A DNA stretch of 64,000 nucleotides from Sagittula marina (GCF_014196795.1 NZ_JACIEJ010000002.1:124001-188000); one strand, 5' to 3'; positions 9,138-17,965 are shown, counted from the first letter of the stretch. Program-made: numbers and translations. The notes: generated by a model from the letters alone, not told the origin.

Positions 9138-10931
9138 TCAGTCCGAGGCACTTGTCGTGACCAACTGCCCTGTATCGTAGTGTGGACGCAAGCCCAGAAG
9201 AGGTGCAATCCGGCCGATCATTTCTGCGGCCACCGGCACCGACGTCCAGCCCGCGGTGCGGCGCGGTTTGGATCCTGCCGTGTCCATCGGTTCATCCAAG
9301 GTGACCACCAACACATACTTCGGGTTATCCGTCGGAAAAATCGAAGCAAAAGTGTTAATGTTCTTCTCCTTGTAGTAGCCGCCGCCGTTTTCTTTGGGCT
9401 TCTCTGCGGACCCTGTCTTACCGCCCACACTGTAGCCAGGAACCTCCCCGAAAGAGGCTGTCCCGTCCTCGTTGCTGACCACCTCACGCAACATGTGGAG
9501 CGCGTCTTTTGCAACGTCTTCACGGAACACCACGTCTTGATATTGCGATGTCGTCTGCTTCAACAGAGTCGGTTTCACCATGTGCCCCCCATTGGCGATC
9601 GCGGCGTAGCCGGTTGCCAAGTGCAACGGGGTCGTTGAAATGCCATGTCCGTAGGAAATGGTTACCGTCGACAGGTCCGTCCAGCGTTCGGGGATCAATG
9701 GCTTACCGCCGTGCGCCTCCACGATCTCCAACGGTGTCGGGTCGAACAAACCCAGGGTTTTCAGGAACGTCTGCTGACGTTCTGGCCCAATAGCAAGCGC
9801 AAGCTTACCGGTGCCACGGTTGGAGGATTTGACGATGATCTTCTCTACCGAAATCTTGCCATAGTTGTGGTTGTCGAACTCACCAATGCGGTGGCCACCG
9901 ACTTTCAATGGCGGCGAAGTGTCGATAATCGTGTCCGGCTGAACGAGGTCCAGCTGCATAGCCTGGATGGCCGCGAAGATCTTGAAGGTCGACCCAAGCT
10001 CATACACGCCCTGCACGGCGCGGTTGAACAATGGGCTGTCTGACGGGCTGCCCTGGACCGCTGGGCGAGGCCGATCATTCGGGTCGAAATCGGGCAGCGA
10101 TACAATGGAAATCACCTCACCCGTGTGGACATCCATCAAGACCGATGCCGCACCTTTGGCGTTCATCAGCTTCATGCCGGCATCCAGCACTTCTTCTGCC
10201 GCAGCTTGAACCGTGAGGTCGATGGACAGCGTCAATGGGACGCCTTCCCGAGCAGGATCGCGAAGTTCCTTGTCGAAAAATCGCTCGATCCCGGCGGTGC
10301 CGATCACCTCAGCGGAATGGACGCCTTCCTGACCGAAAGACGCCCCGCCCAGCACATGGCTGAGGATCGGGCCGTTCGGATACAGGCGCATCTCGCGCGG
10401 TCCAAACAGCAAACCTGGCTCGCCAATGTCATGCACGGCTTGCATTTGCTCCGGGCTGATTTTCTTGCGCACCCAGAGGAACTTACGCTTTGGGTCCATA
10501 AAGCGTGCTGCCAGCTTTTCGGCATCCAGGTCCGGGAATATTTCGGCCAAGCGCTGCGCGGCACGCTGCGGTTCAATCATCTGCTGAGGATGCGCATAAA
10601 GCGAGTGCGTCGACATATTCGTCGCCAACAGCCGGCCATGGCGGTCCGTGATGTCCGCCCGGCTTGCGATGATTGACGCGCCTGACGCCTGGGCGCGCGG
10701 CTCCGACGGTTCAGAGGCCGATAGCATACCCATCCGGGCGCCGATCACGCCGTAGGCGCAAAAAAACATGACGGCCAGGACGAGCAGACGCCCCTCTGCC
10801 CGCAGGCGCATCCGGTCGCGCATGTCCTCGTGACGGATGCGGCGGTTCTCGCGTTCGATAGCGTCGGGATTCTCACCCTTTTGACGTGCATCCAGGATGC
10901 GGGCCAGAGGGCGCAGCGGAATACGGGTCAT
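9138..10931 (-). CDS. ftsI: FtsI (PBP3), septal peptidoglycan DD-transpeptidase
   Basis: FtsI is the division-specific class B penicillin-binding protein. It has a short cytoplasmic N-terminus, a single membrane segment (about residues 48-70) and a periplasmic body. The catalytic triad of motifs is clear: SxxK in ELGSTFKIFA with the nucleophile near Ser314, SxN in VKSSNRGTGK, and KTG in VGGKTGSAEKP. At 597 residues it matches alphaproteobacterial homologues. The start overlaps the ftsL stop by four bases. The pairing with ftsL upstream and FtsW downstream is the canonical divisome set. Confidence 0.96.
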   Translation of the reverse strand: MTRIPLRPLARILDARQKGENPDAIERENRRIRHEDMRDRMRLRAEGRLLVLAVMFFCAYGVIGARMGMLSASEPSEPRAQASGASIIASRADITDRHGRLLATNMSTHSLYAHPQQMIEPQRAAQRLAEIFPDLDAEKLAARFMDPKRKFLWVRKKISPEQMQAVHDIGEPGLLFGPREMRLYPNGPILSHVLGGASFGQEGVHSAEVIGTAGIERFFDKELRDPAREGVPLTLSIDLTVQAAAEEVLDAGMKLMNAKGAASVLMDVHTGEVISIVSLPDFDPNDRPRPAVQGSPSDSPLFNRAVQGVYELGSTFKIFAAIQAMQLDLVQPDTIIDTSPPLKVGGHRIGEFDNHNYGKISVEKIIVKSSNRGTGKLALAIGPERQQTFLKTLGLFDPTPLEIVEAHGGKPLIPERWTDLSTVTISYGHGISTTPLHLATGYAAIANGGHMVKPTLLKQTTSQYQDVVFREDVAKDALHMLREVVSNEDGTASFGEVPGYSVGGKTGSAEKPKENGGGYYKEKNINTFASIFPTDNPKYVLVVTLDEPMDTAGSKPRRTAGWTSVPVAAEMIGRIAPLLGLRPHYDTGQLVTTSASD

Positions 10932-11275
10932 GGGTTGGTTGCTCCCACGCTGGAGATGTCGACGCCTTCGCTGATGTCAATTTCAGGCGGCAATGGGTAG
11001 GCGACCTGGTCAATGCGTCCAAACTGATCTGGGCGAAGTGGGATCAACCCAAGCTTGTCAAAGTTGAGCTCTGTCAAATCGCGCAGTCGGTCGGGGCGGT
11101 TCAGATAAGCCCATTCAGCACGCAGGATCGCAAGCCGTTCGCGCGCGCCGGTGATCTCTGCGCGCAGACCTTGCGCGCGGTCCAGCTCATCCTGAGTTTG
11201 GTAATTCTCGCGGTAGGCCCAATAGCCGGACCCGATCACAGCCAGGGCCGCAAGTATGAACAACACGGTTCGCAT
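10928..11275 (-). CDS. ftsL: FtsL-like divisome membrane protein
   Basis: This is a small bitopic protein of 115 residues. It starts with one hydrophobic segment (LFILAALAVIGSGYWAY, about residues 4-20). A heptad-like coiled coil follows (DRAQGLRAEITGARERLAIL), and then the short motif YLNRPDRLRDL that is shared by alphaproteobacterial FtsL proteins. FtsL bridges FtsB/FtsQ to FtsI and FtsW at the septum. The sequence itself is poorly conserved, so the assignment rests on topology, size and its exact dcw position, 12 bases after rsmH and overlapping ftsI by four bases. Confidence 0.88.
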   Translation of the reverse strand: MRTVLFILAALAVIGSGYWAYRENYQTQDELDRAQGLRAEITGARERLAILRAEWAYLNRPDRLRDLTELNFDKLGLIPLRPDQFGRIDQVAYPLPPEIDISEGVDISSVGATNP

Positions 11276-11287
11276 GTCACATCCCCT

Positions 11288-12265
11288 TTACTTTGAGCCA
11301 CGCAACATCGGCATGGCAATTTCATCCGCCGCAACAGCGTCTGCGGGCAATTCCGTGCGCCGCGCCACGCGCAGCTTGGCCGACCGGGCACGCGGATTGC
11401 GCTCCAGCTCATCCGGGTCCGGCCCCAGCGCCTTGCGCGTCAGAATTTCGAAGGGCGCCTCAGCCTCGGCCGTTTCTGTCGCATAGCGGTTGACGTGCCG
11501 CTTCTTGTCGCCGTGAAGCTGGAAAAACCGTTTCACCATACGGTCCTCAACGGAGTGGAACGTCACGACGGCCAGCATGCCGCCAGGCTTCAACACCCGT
11601 TCTGCCGCCATGAGCCCCTGCCAAAGCGCTTCGTATTCACCGTTCACCGCGATGCGCAGCGCTTGGAAAGACCGCGTTGCCGCGTGGGCCTGACCCGGCT
11701 TGGTCCGCCCAATCACACGTTCGATCATTTCCGCCAAAGGCAGCGTACGCTCAAAAGGCCGATCCTGCACCATGGCGCGGGCGATGCGACGGGACTGGCG
11801 TTCTTCTCCATATACATAAAGAACCTCTGCCAAAGCCTCGGCAGACAACTCATTCACCAGATCGGCGGCAGTCTTCCCGGATTGGCCCATCCGCATGTCC
11901 AGCGGTCCATCGCGCATGAAAGAAAAGCCACGCTCTGCCCGATCGAGCTGCATGGACGATACACCAAGGTCCAGAACGACGCCGTCCGCGGCTTCCACAA
12001 CCTTATCCAGATTTGAGAAATTCTCTCGAACAAGGGAAATTGCAGGCCAATCTCCCAGCCAGTCTTCGGCCATGTCATGCGCCATCGGGTCGCGATCAAT
12101 ACCAATGACGCGCTCGGCCCCGGCCTCGACCAAGCCGCGGGCGTAGCCGCCTGCGCCGAAGGTTCCATCGATCCAGACGCCGCTGACCGGCGCCACTTCA
12201 CGTAGCAATGGCGCCAGCAGGACGGGAATGTGCGGCGCATCGGAGGAGTGCTCCGCATCGGACAT
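11288..12265 (-). CDS. rsmH: RsmH, 16S rRNA (cytosine-1402-N4)-methyltransferase
   Basis: RsmH methylates N4 of C1402 in 16S rRNA using S-adenosylmethionine. The 325-residue protein has the expected N-terminal HIPVLL segment. It also has the SAM-binding stretch [23 protein letters not shown], and the acidic [13 protein letters not shown] motif. Late in the protein come [13 protein letters not shown] and [15 protein letters not shown], both family hallmarks. Its ATG lies directly against the mraZ stop codon, so the two are probably coupled. Confidence 0.97.
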   Translation of the reverse strand: MSDAEHSSDAPHIPVLLAPLLREVAPVSGVWIDGTFGAGGYARGLVEAGAERVIGIDRDPMAHDMAEDWLGDWPAISLVRENFSNLDKVVEAADGVVLDLGVSSMQLDRAERGFSFMRDGPLDMRMGQSGKTAADLVNELSAEALAEVLYVYGEERQSRRIARAMVQDRPFERTLPLAEMIERVIGRTKPGQAHAATRSFQALRIAVNGEYEALWQGLMAAERVLKPGGMLAVVTFHSVEDRMVKRFFQLHGDKKRHVNRYATETAEAEAPFEILTRKALGPDPDELERNPRARSAKLRVARRTELPADAVAADEIAMPMLRGSK

Positions 12266-12772
12266 TTAGAAGCCCTCCTCGTCGAGCAACTGCACCGGAT
12301 CGAAATCCTCGGGCAGTTCATCAAGATATTCTTCGGCCTTGGCGAGTTCTTCCTCTTCGTAGACCGTCGGCTCCCAGATCTGGAAGGTGTCCACATTGGA
12401 GGCGAAATAAGCTTCGTTTGTGATGCCGATCTTTTCGCGCAGTTTGGCCGACAGGACGATACGGCCTGTCTCATCAACACTGGTTGTCACGGACCGGGTG
12501 GAGAAGAGCCGCTCCAGAATGCGCCGCTTGGGGTCACCCCGTTTCATGGATGCGATGCGATCCTCGACCGCCTCCATCTCCTGAACAGTGTAGCATTCCA
12601 GGAACTTGCGACGGTGATCCCCGTAGACGATCACAAAGTTCGGGTTCAGACCTTCGGTCCAGTCAGGGTCACCGGCTTCGAGGACACGGCGAAAGGAGGC
12701 CGGAATCGAGACCCGCCCCTTCGTGTCGACCTTGTGCCGACTTTCACCTCTGAACCTCAGCCTGCGGCTCAC
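12266..12772 (-). CDS. mraZ: MraZ, transcriptional repressor of the dcw operon
   Basis: MraZ is a ring-forming AbrB-like DNA-binding protein that represses the mra/dcw promoter by binding repeated TGGG boxes. The 168 residues contain two SpoVT/AbrB half-domains. The first is around KVDTKGRVSIPASFRRV (residues about 14-28) and the second around VDETGRIVLSAKLREKI (about 98-114). An acidic tail ends in LDEEGF. The start at 12772 is GTG on the minus strand, with a purine-rich GGAGGG sequence 10-15 bases upstream. It is the first gene of the cluster, about 45 bases after a leader terminator. Confidence 0.94.
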   Translation of the reverse strand: MSRRLRFRGESRHKVDTKGRVSIPASFRRVLEAGDPDWTEGLNPNFVIVYGDHRRKFLECYTVQEMEAVEDRIASMKRGDPKRRILERLFSTRSVTTSVDETGRIVLSAKLREKIGITNEAYFASNVDTFQIWEPTVYEEEELAKAEEYLDELPEDFDPVQLLDEEGF

Positions 12773-12817
12773 TGCCTCTGGCCCTCCGCCCCCTGAAAAA
12801 ATCCGCCTTCAAGACGT

Positions 12818-12858
12818 AAAAACGGCGGGTTGATCTGCTGCCACTGATCAACCCGCCG
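12818..12858 (-). terminator. Intrinsic terminator inside the dcw leader, ahead of mraZ
   Basis: On the minus strand a perfect 13-base-pair stem (12846-12858 pairing with 12823-12835, loop of 10) is followed at once by five T residues (12818-12822). It lies in the direction of mraZ and 46 bases before its start codon. Transcription from the upstream promoter must therefore read through it to express the cluster. Confidence 0.85.
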
Positions 12859-13045
12859 CTGACCCGCGTTGGCGGGTGTCTCCGACTGCGCGCGCCACCT
12901 GGGGGGATGTCTGCTCGCCCGCGCGCCGGATCCTTGTGTTCACGATGAAAGCGAGCGCCTGTATGAACCTGCTCTTTGTTATTGTTTTGAGTATCGGTTG
13001 GGATCGTTTGGTGTCCCGTATGCCCGTCTCATCGTGTGAATTAGG
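12818..13045 (-). ncRNA. Probable UpsM-like leader RNA of the dcw operon
   Basis: In Rhodobacter sphaeroides a small RNA called UpsM comes from the leader of mraZ by premature termination. The same arrangement is seen here: a leader of roughly 200 bases, no open reading frame of note, and a strong intrinsic terminator just before mraZ. I did not compare the sequence with UpsM. The 5' end is inferred from that size and from the box pair at 13052-13066, and is approximate. The RNA could equally be just an attenuated leader without a trans role. Confidence 0.5.
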
Positions 13046-13051
13046 TTTGCC

Positions 13052-13066
13052 ATGGGAATACATGGG
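13052..13066 (-). promoter_or_regulatory. MraZ-type operator pair (ATGGG-N5-ATGGG)
   Basis: Two ATGGG boxes on the plus strand are spaced exactly ten bases apart. Known MraZ operators are TGGG repeats with five-base spacers, at the dcw promoter. This pair lies about 280 bases before mraZ, at the expected start of the leader RNA. A promoter was not resolved with confidence. Confidence 0.55.
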
Positions 13067-13161
13067 AAGCAACAGAAATTTGGGGGAAAAGCGGTGCTTG
13101 AAGCGGCATGACTGACGCCAGCCTCCTACCTATTGTGGTGAAATTGCGGCAGGACTCCGCC

Positions 13162-13196
13162 CATATGGTGCCACATTAGTATTAGAGCACCATATG
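13162..13196. repeat. Perfect 10-bp inverted repeat in the dcw upstream region
   Basis: CATATGGTGC (13162-13171) and GCACCATATG (13187-13196) form a perfect dyad around a 15-base AT-rich centre. It could be a regulator site or an RNA hairpin. No T-run follows on either strand. Confidence 0.6.
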
Positions 13197-13224
13197 TTCC
13201 CAGACAGACGCCCGTATGAAATGG

Positions 13225-13239
13225 CCCATGCTTTCCCAA
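13225..13239. promoter_or_regulatory. Second MraZ-like box pair, opposite orientation
   Basis: CCCAT and CCCAA are spaced by five bases, the reverse orientation of the pair at 13052. One base differs from the ATGGG core. I read it as a weaker member of the same box family. Confidence 0.35.
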
Positions 13240-13324
13240 AAAACTTCCCTTCGCGCGCTGCGAGTCCTCGAACTCGGCCCGGATCAAAACGAACAAGCAA
13301 CGAACACGCTATCCGGTATCCGTG

Positions 13325-13353
13325 TTATCCACAGATTTAGGGATTTATCCACA
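13325..13353 (+). promoter_or_regulatory. Two direct DnaA-box-like sites
   Basis: TTATCCACA occurs at 13325-13333 and again at 13345-13353, in the same orientation and 20 bases apart. Both match the consensus DnaA 9-mer exactly. No other origin-like features (AT-rich unwinding region, dnaA, dnaN) are nearby, so these are more likely regulatory sites than an origin. Confidence 0.55.
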
Positions 13354-13412
13354 GGGAACCATCCCCGCTCGCGTCTCTGTGATTCGTGATTGCAACCAGC
13401 TGGCGAAGTTCG

Positions 13413-13451
13413 CCCATGTTTTCCCATGAGTTCAAAATGGGACCGCATGGG
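13413..13451. promoter_or_regulatory. Symmetric MraZ-like box dyad
   Basis: CCCAT-N5-CCCAT (13413-13427) is followed after nine bases by ATGGG-N5-ATGGG (13437-13451). The two pairs form a dyad of four perfect boxes. They lie about 650 bases upstream of mraZ and just past the two DnaA-like boxes. Shortly downstream the 11-mer TTGTAGCGCGA is repeated directly near 13470-13492. Confidence 0.4.
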
Positions 13452-13571
13452 ACAGCCTAACGCGACGCGTTTGTAGCGCGATTGTAGCGCGACACGTTTC
13501 TTTGCAGTGCCAGACACAGTTCTTTACAGCAACGCGATTTTTGGCAGGGAGGCGTAAAGCCCCCCTCGCCG

Positions 13572-14113
13572 TCAGATGTTCGCCCCGACAGTCAGGTTCG
13601 TGGCGTTGATCACATGGCCGTCGAAGTCGTTGCCGTTCACCAGCCCGCCCGTCACGTTGTCATCCACGTCCACCGCCTGCGCATAGATGCCGGTGATCGT
13701 GTTGCCCGTTACGTTCAGCCGCGTCTGTTCGGTCCCTGACAGCATCTCCACCACGGCCAGCCCGGCAGCGTCCATGTCAAGTTCGTTGCCACGCACCGAC
13801 AGATGCGAGGCCGACCCCTTCCACAGCTCCGCCGTCAGCGACCCCATCAGAGCCTGTAACGTGATATGGGTGCAGCCCGGTCCCTGCGCGAACACCGCGC
13901 CGGGGGTCAACTGCCCACCCAGCACCCGCACCCTGGTCGGGCGCGCCGTGACATCGCCCGACGGCCCGTCCATCAGCAGGCGGACGCCCTTGCCACGGCC
14001 CCCGCCCAGATGCAATCTATGAACCGCACATCGCTGATCGCCCCCGCCGCCGAAGCATAGAGCCGCACGTTTGCTTCGTCATTGCCCGGCGCGGAGGTCA
14101 CCGGTCCGAGCGC
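13572..14113 (-). pseudogene. C-terminal remnant of a right-handed beta-helix protein, frameshifted
   Basis: The minus-strand frame below 14015 reads as a run of short beta-helix coils (for example LSVRGNELDMDAAGLAVVEM, LNVTGNTITGIY, GGLVNGNDFDGHVINA) and ends with a stop at 13572. Upstream of about 13995 the same protein continues in another frame (RLYASAAGAISDVRFIDCIW) to about 14113, where IS21-type sequence begins. It is therefore truncated at the N-terminal side and carries at least one frameshift. The original protein was probably a large secreted or surface beta-helix protein. Its substrate cannot be judged. Confidence 0.6.
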
Positions 14114-14390
14114 ACCAGCGTCATCATCACCACAAACCTCAGCTTCTCAGAATGGGCGCAGGTCTTCGGCGACGCAAAGATGCCCCCCACTCCTCGATCG
14201 GCTCACACACCGCTGTCACATTCTCGAAACCGGAAACGACAGCTACCGCTTCAAGGCCAGTTCCGAGGCAGCAACGAAAACTGCAAGGGAGACCAAAACA
14301 TCGACTGCGTCACAAACCACGACGCATAATTGAGGGTGGGTCAAATCTCGGTGAAAATACCCGGTCAGTTCTCTGTGACAATCAACAGGT
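14114..14390 (+). mobile_element. 3' end remnant of an IS21-family element (istB fragment)
   Basis: The plus strand encodes a recognisable IstB C-terminus. It begins with SVIITTNLSFSEWAQVFGDA (from about 14114) and resumes after a small indel with LLDRLTHRCHILETGNDSYR. It ends in a short polar tail at the stop 14333. IstB is the ATPase helper of IS21 transposition. The following 14334-14390 resemble the noncoding 3' end of IS21 elements (GGGTCAAATCTCGGTGAAAA). istA and most of istB are gone, so the element is dead. It abuts the beta-helix remnant. Confidence 0.65.
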
Positions 14391-14397
14391 CAAAGCC

Positions 14398-14538
14398 GTG
14401 CACCGTCCATCAGATTACCGCCTGATCCTCGTTTCAGAAAACACCGCCCGCTATGACCCGCAGGAGCTGCGCGGCGCGGAAATCAACACTCCAAGGATTG
14501 TCGGAAAGGCCGTGTGGCGGGGACATTCTGCAGAGTAA
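14398..14538 (+). pseudogene. Possible C-terminal fragment of an S24/LexA-like repressor
   Basis: A plus-strand frame ends at 14538 with the pattern DYRLILVSENTARYDPQEL followed by RIVGKAVWRG. This resembles the end of S24-family repressor peptidases, where a strand with S-x-N-P-x-Y precedes an IVGRVVW strand. No N-terminal HTH domain or catalytic serine is nearby. I treat it as a weakly supported relic, perhaps of a phage or GTA-like regulator. Confidence 0.25.
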
Positions 14539-14557
14539 CCAACCACTTAGTCAGGAT

Positions 14558-14593
14558 TTTGCGGCTGGACCTCGGTTTCTGAACTGATGGTCT
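14558..14593 (+). CRISPR. Single remaining type II-C CRISPR repeat
   Basis: A 36-base unit begins TTTGCGGCTGGACC and ends ACTGATGGTCT. It resembles the alphaproteobacterial II-C repeat class that, as I recall it, starts GTTGCGGCTGGACC. It lies on the cas2 side of the locus. No second copy or spacer was found in the flanks, so the array has collapsed to one degenerate repeat. Its reverse complement matches the anti-repeat of the tracrRNA-like sequence at 18667, which supports the identification. Confidence 0.65.
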
Positions 14594-14601
14594 AGATCTC
14601 C

Positions 14602-14633
14602 GTACAAACCTTTGTAAATGCGTAGGTTTGTAC
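14602..14633. repeat. 9-bp perfect inverted repeat beside the CRISPR repeat
   Basis: GTACAAACC (14602-14610) and GGTTTGTAC (14625-14633) flank a 14-base centre. The dyad lies between the cas2 stop and the remaining repeat. No T-run follows on the cas strand, so it is not an evident terminator. Confidence 0.55.
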
Positions 14634-14666
14634 AGGTTTGGGAAGAGTGTTTTTGCGAAATTTTCA

Positions 14667-14972
14667 TCAGAACAGCAACAATTGGTCTGGATTTTTTCGG
14701 GCGCCCCTGCGACCTTGATCCGAGAAATGTACAACATCTCGATATTGTAGGTCGGTAAAATTCCGGATCTGGATATCGCCCTTGGTCGGCAGATCGCGTT
14801 CGATTCCGTTGATCCGGGTCTGAAACGCCTCCTTACCGTTTACAAACCGGGCGTAGACCGACAACTGGCTGCGCTCAAAACCGTCGTAGAGCAGGAAACT
14901 GCGAAAATCTGTGGCCGCCTTGCGCTGTGGCTTAGTGTCGGTCGGCAGATCGAATATTACGAGTACCCACAT
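14667..14972 (-). CDS. cas2: Cas2, CRISPR adaptation protein (type II-C), apparently intact
   Basis: The 101-residue protein starts MWVLVIFDLPTDTKPQRKAA, the conserved first strand and helix of Cas2. It continues with FRSFLLYDGFERSQLSVYAR and ends with PDQLLLF, close to the tail of type II-C Cas2 proteins. Cas2 forms the structural core of the Cas1-Cas2 spacer integrase. I chose the ATG at 14972, because the upstream in-frame codons are not Cas2-like and overlap the end of cas1. The reading frame is undamaged, but its partner cas1 has stop codons, so it is unlikely to act in adaptation here. Confidence 0.85.
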   Translation of the reverse strand: MWVLVIFDLPTDTKPQRKAATDFRSFLLYDGFERSQLSVYARFVNGKEAFQTRINGIERDLPTKGDIQIRNFTDLQYRDVVHFSDQGRRGARKNPDQLLLF

Positions 14973-15007
14973 GATCCGGTATCCTGACAAATGGGTTGAG
15001 CGAAGGG

Positions 15008-15910
15008 TCATCCACCGAGCCCCGCGAGCATCAGCGCGTCTGGCGTTCTCGGCAGGGCCATTGCAAGCTTTCCCGTTTCGAACCTCTGCCCGAGAGAAAT
15101 AGCGAGTCTCGAAAGCGCAACCGAGACCGGGCTTTGCCCGACAGCCAAAGGCAGATCGAGGGCGATCAACCGGGCCAACTCCTGTTTCGCCTGTGTGTTA
15201 ACTTGGGTGCCATGGCGCGCTGGAAGCCGGTGGACAGTGCAATTTACGAGCGGGCGGAACGGTTCCATGAAATCATCTGCAAGGGCGAAAGCATTTCCCC
15301 TGTTGGAGTGATGCAACCCGATGCCCGGATGCAAACCTGCGGCGACGATGGCGCGGGCGGTGGCGGCACGCAGCACGGTATAGCCGTAATTCAGTAGCGC
15401 GTTGATATCGGGTGGCTCGCGGTTCCGACGAAAGTTATTCCCCATCCTCAGAGGCCAATAGTAACGTGCGGCCTACGCTTCGAGATTGCTGCTGTCGCCA
15501 CTTGAGACTTTGCGCGCCATCATCTCCAGCGGGGCATGCGCATGGCCATGCGCCTCAAGTGCGGCGACCTGCATTCGGATCTTTGCGATGACGACGTGCT
15601 TCCACGCCGGCTTGATCAATGGAATTTTGGCTTGCCATTGCGCCCGCGGGCGCGCCCCTTGGGCTTAATGCCCGTCGAGTGGCATTAGGACTAAGCGCGG
15701 GACATGGTTAGCCGCGCAAAACACCACTGGCGCACCGCGATCCGCAAGCAAAGCACTCGAACAGGTGGTGCCATGGGCATGGATGATGACGGCGGTGATT
15801 TCATCAAGCGCGACCCGGCCGATCTCGGCCCCGCTCCCGCTGACTTTCAAGAAGCCTCTTTCACGCGAAAGATGGCGCCCGTCACTTGCGATATCAATGA
15901 CCCGATCCAA
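15008..15910 (-). pseudogene. cas1: cas1 with two in-frame stop codons
   Basis: One continuous minus-strand frame of 300 codons (normal Cas1 length) reads as type II Cas1. It opens with DRVIDIASDGRHLSRERGFL, continues through IIHAHGTTCSSALLADRGAP and AWKHVVIAKIRMQ, and then reaches NALLNYGYTVLRAATARAI and LHHSNRGNAFALADDFMEPF. The histidine and aspartate regions of the active site are present. The frame is broken by TAA at 15665-15667 and TAG at 15473-15475, with no frameshift. Decay therefore came by point mutation. Cas1 is the integrase subunit of spacer acquisition. Confidence 0.85.
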
Positions 15911-15981
15911 TTTGAAAACCCGAAGTCAACACGACAAATCACTGGAAGGGTGGCACTGATTTTTGATTCTTGCGAATCTGG

Positions 15982-17607
15982 TCAGATTTTCAACGGTCCA
16001 GGGTCCCGGATACAGCCGATTTCATCGACAACAACACGCCGAATCTTGGACTTCACAAGAGTGCCGGAACCCATTTGCAGAAACTTGAACGGATCTGTCT
16101 TGTCTCGATATCTCGCGTCGCAGTTTGCGTCCTTGTGAGGGGCGAGAAACAGGCCGTTTGCGCGATCAAGTTTTTGTACAAAATAGATTTTTGTTTTGTT
16201 TTCCCTTTCGATAGCGACCATGTCTTTCTTGAAAATCCGCAGGATCCGTTTGGCAGCCGGATGCGGTCGCCTCTCAATTCCGGTGTGAGCTTCATAGGTG
16301 GTTACGACCTTTGGCTCGATCTTTCCATTCGGCAGCTTCCACAGCTCAGAGCAATAATTGCTGTCGCCCATATAGGCCTTGAGCGGCTTGCCTTTTTCGG
16401 TCTCACCGATCTCGACGCGAGCGGATTTTTGAAGGGTTTCAATCAGGCGCACCCGGCGCAGGCCCTGATAAGGGCTGTCTTTCTCGGAAAACGCGCGCAG
16501 CGCTTGCTCTAAGTCTTTGCCATCTTTGCCTTTGGTCGCGACACAGAGCGCGTTCTGTAATTGCGGGTCACGGATATTCTTGCCCTTGGTCGTAGGCTCG
16601 ATGTCGCCTGGCTTCAGGGACAACAGTGGCGTGCGACTGCCCACGGTAAGATCGTCAACAACACCGTAGGCCATGTCATTATGCAACTGCCCCGCCGTGC
16701 TATCCTGCCCTTTTTTACGCGCATCGACGTCGATACGGCCGTGATCGGCACGGTGGCTGACCACGATCTTGTCAAGCTGAGTGGCAATGTCGGTGCGGAA
16801 ATGCTCCCACGGCTCGGGCGCGTAGCACGGGCGATCAACTCCGCGGATTGTGCGGCTTGCTCCCCCTGACCGGCGGCTTTGGCGATCCGGTTGATCAGGC
16901 TGCGGTCGGTGGCGGCGGCATCAATGCCATGGTGCCGATGATCGGTGCGGCTTTTGGGTTTCACGGCGTCGTGCTCCTTGTCGCTCAGCAGGGAGTTCAC
17001 CCCCCAATGCCGCCGCAGCATTTCGGTCATTCGTCCGGGCACAGCCCATACATGGCCACCCTCGGTGAACAATGTGTCAAGGTAGGCGCGCGATTTACGC
17101 GAGAGATATTGCGTATCGACAAGTGCACGGTCGAGGAAATCACTCTCGCCCTCGCAACGCTCCATGGCATCGGGGCCGAAGCGCCACTTTTTACCATCAG
17201 AAAGGTTTTTCAGGTTGGACTCGATTGCAGCCCAACGCGTCGGTTCGCCGCCCCACGCCTCATGGGGCGCCCGGTTGCGCTTCTCGCGATTTGCCTCTTT
17301 TAGGGAAAGCGTCTTATTGGAGAAACTGTCGTCCAGCGTTCGCGAATAGGGCAGGATATGGTCGATGTCACAATCGCCATTCAGCACCATCGCTGAAGTA
17401 ATCGGCGCGCCAGTATAGGGGCAGCAGCGCGGGCCGATGGCCGGTCCAAGCTCCTCAGACAAACGCAAGAGCATGCGATTATGGCCGGTGTTTTAACCCC
17501 GTGTTCGCGCAGCGTTTCACTGCGCCGTATTGCATTCGCCGTGGTGTCGCGATTGCGATGAACCGCGTCTTTTTTCTGATGCTCGAATTGTTTCAGCTCA
17601 CGCGCTA
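15982..17607 (-). pseudogene. cas9: cas9, C-terminal half only, two frameshifts
   Basis: About 540 codons of a type II-C Cas9 remain. The fragment begins at the IS edge with LARELKQFEHQKK, the sequence that normally follows the RuvC-II glutamate. It then shows the HNH nuclease (CDIDHILPYSRTLDDSFSNK) and the RuvC-III motif HHGIDAAATDRSLINRI. A C-terminal PAM-interacting-type region ends near IGCIRDPGP. Frame changes lie near 17480 and near 16820. The bridge helix, REC lobe and RuvC-I are not found beyond the IS, so the N-terminal half was deleted and not merely interrupted. The remnant cannot encode a working RNA-guided nuclease. Confidence 0.85.
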
Positions 17608-17965
17608 GGACGTGTTTACAAAAGGGTTTCACACGAGGGTTCAGTCGTGATTCCAGCTGGTATCTGCGATGGAGACCCGCTTGGCACGAGACTTGATGTC
17701 GGACGAGGGATGGGCGTTCTTTGAGCGTTTCATCTTGGCGGTCCGCGCTCCGAACGGGCGCAAACCTACCAACCACCGCCTTGTTCTTGATGGAGTTTTC
17801 TGGATTGCACGCACTGGTGCTCCGTGGCGGGACCTGCCCGAAGAGTTCGGCAAGTGGTCGAGCGTCTACCGACAGTTCCGACGATGGATGCTGGCGGGGC
17901 TTTGGGAGGACATTATGGACACGCTGAACCAAAGCGGTGTCGCGCAGGACGCACTGCAGATGATC

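Noticed and set aside
13284-13400. Replication origin at the two DnaA boxes
   Set aside because: Only two boxes, no AT-rich unwinding region, and none of the usual origin neighbours. Regulatory use is more likely.
14540-14667. A CRISPR array with several repeats
   Set aside because: I looked for further copies of the 36-base unit next to the single repeat and near the tracrRNA and found none, so no array is claimed.
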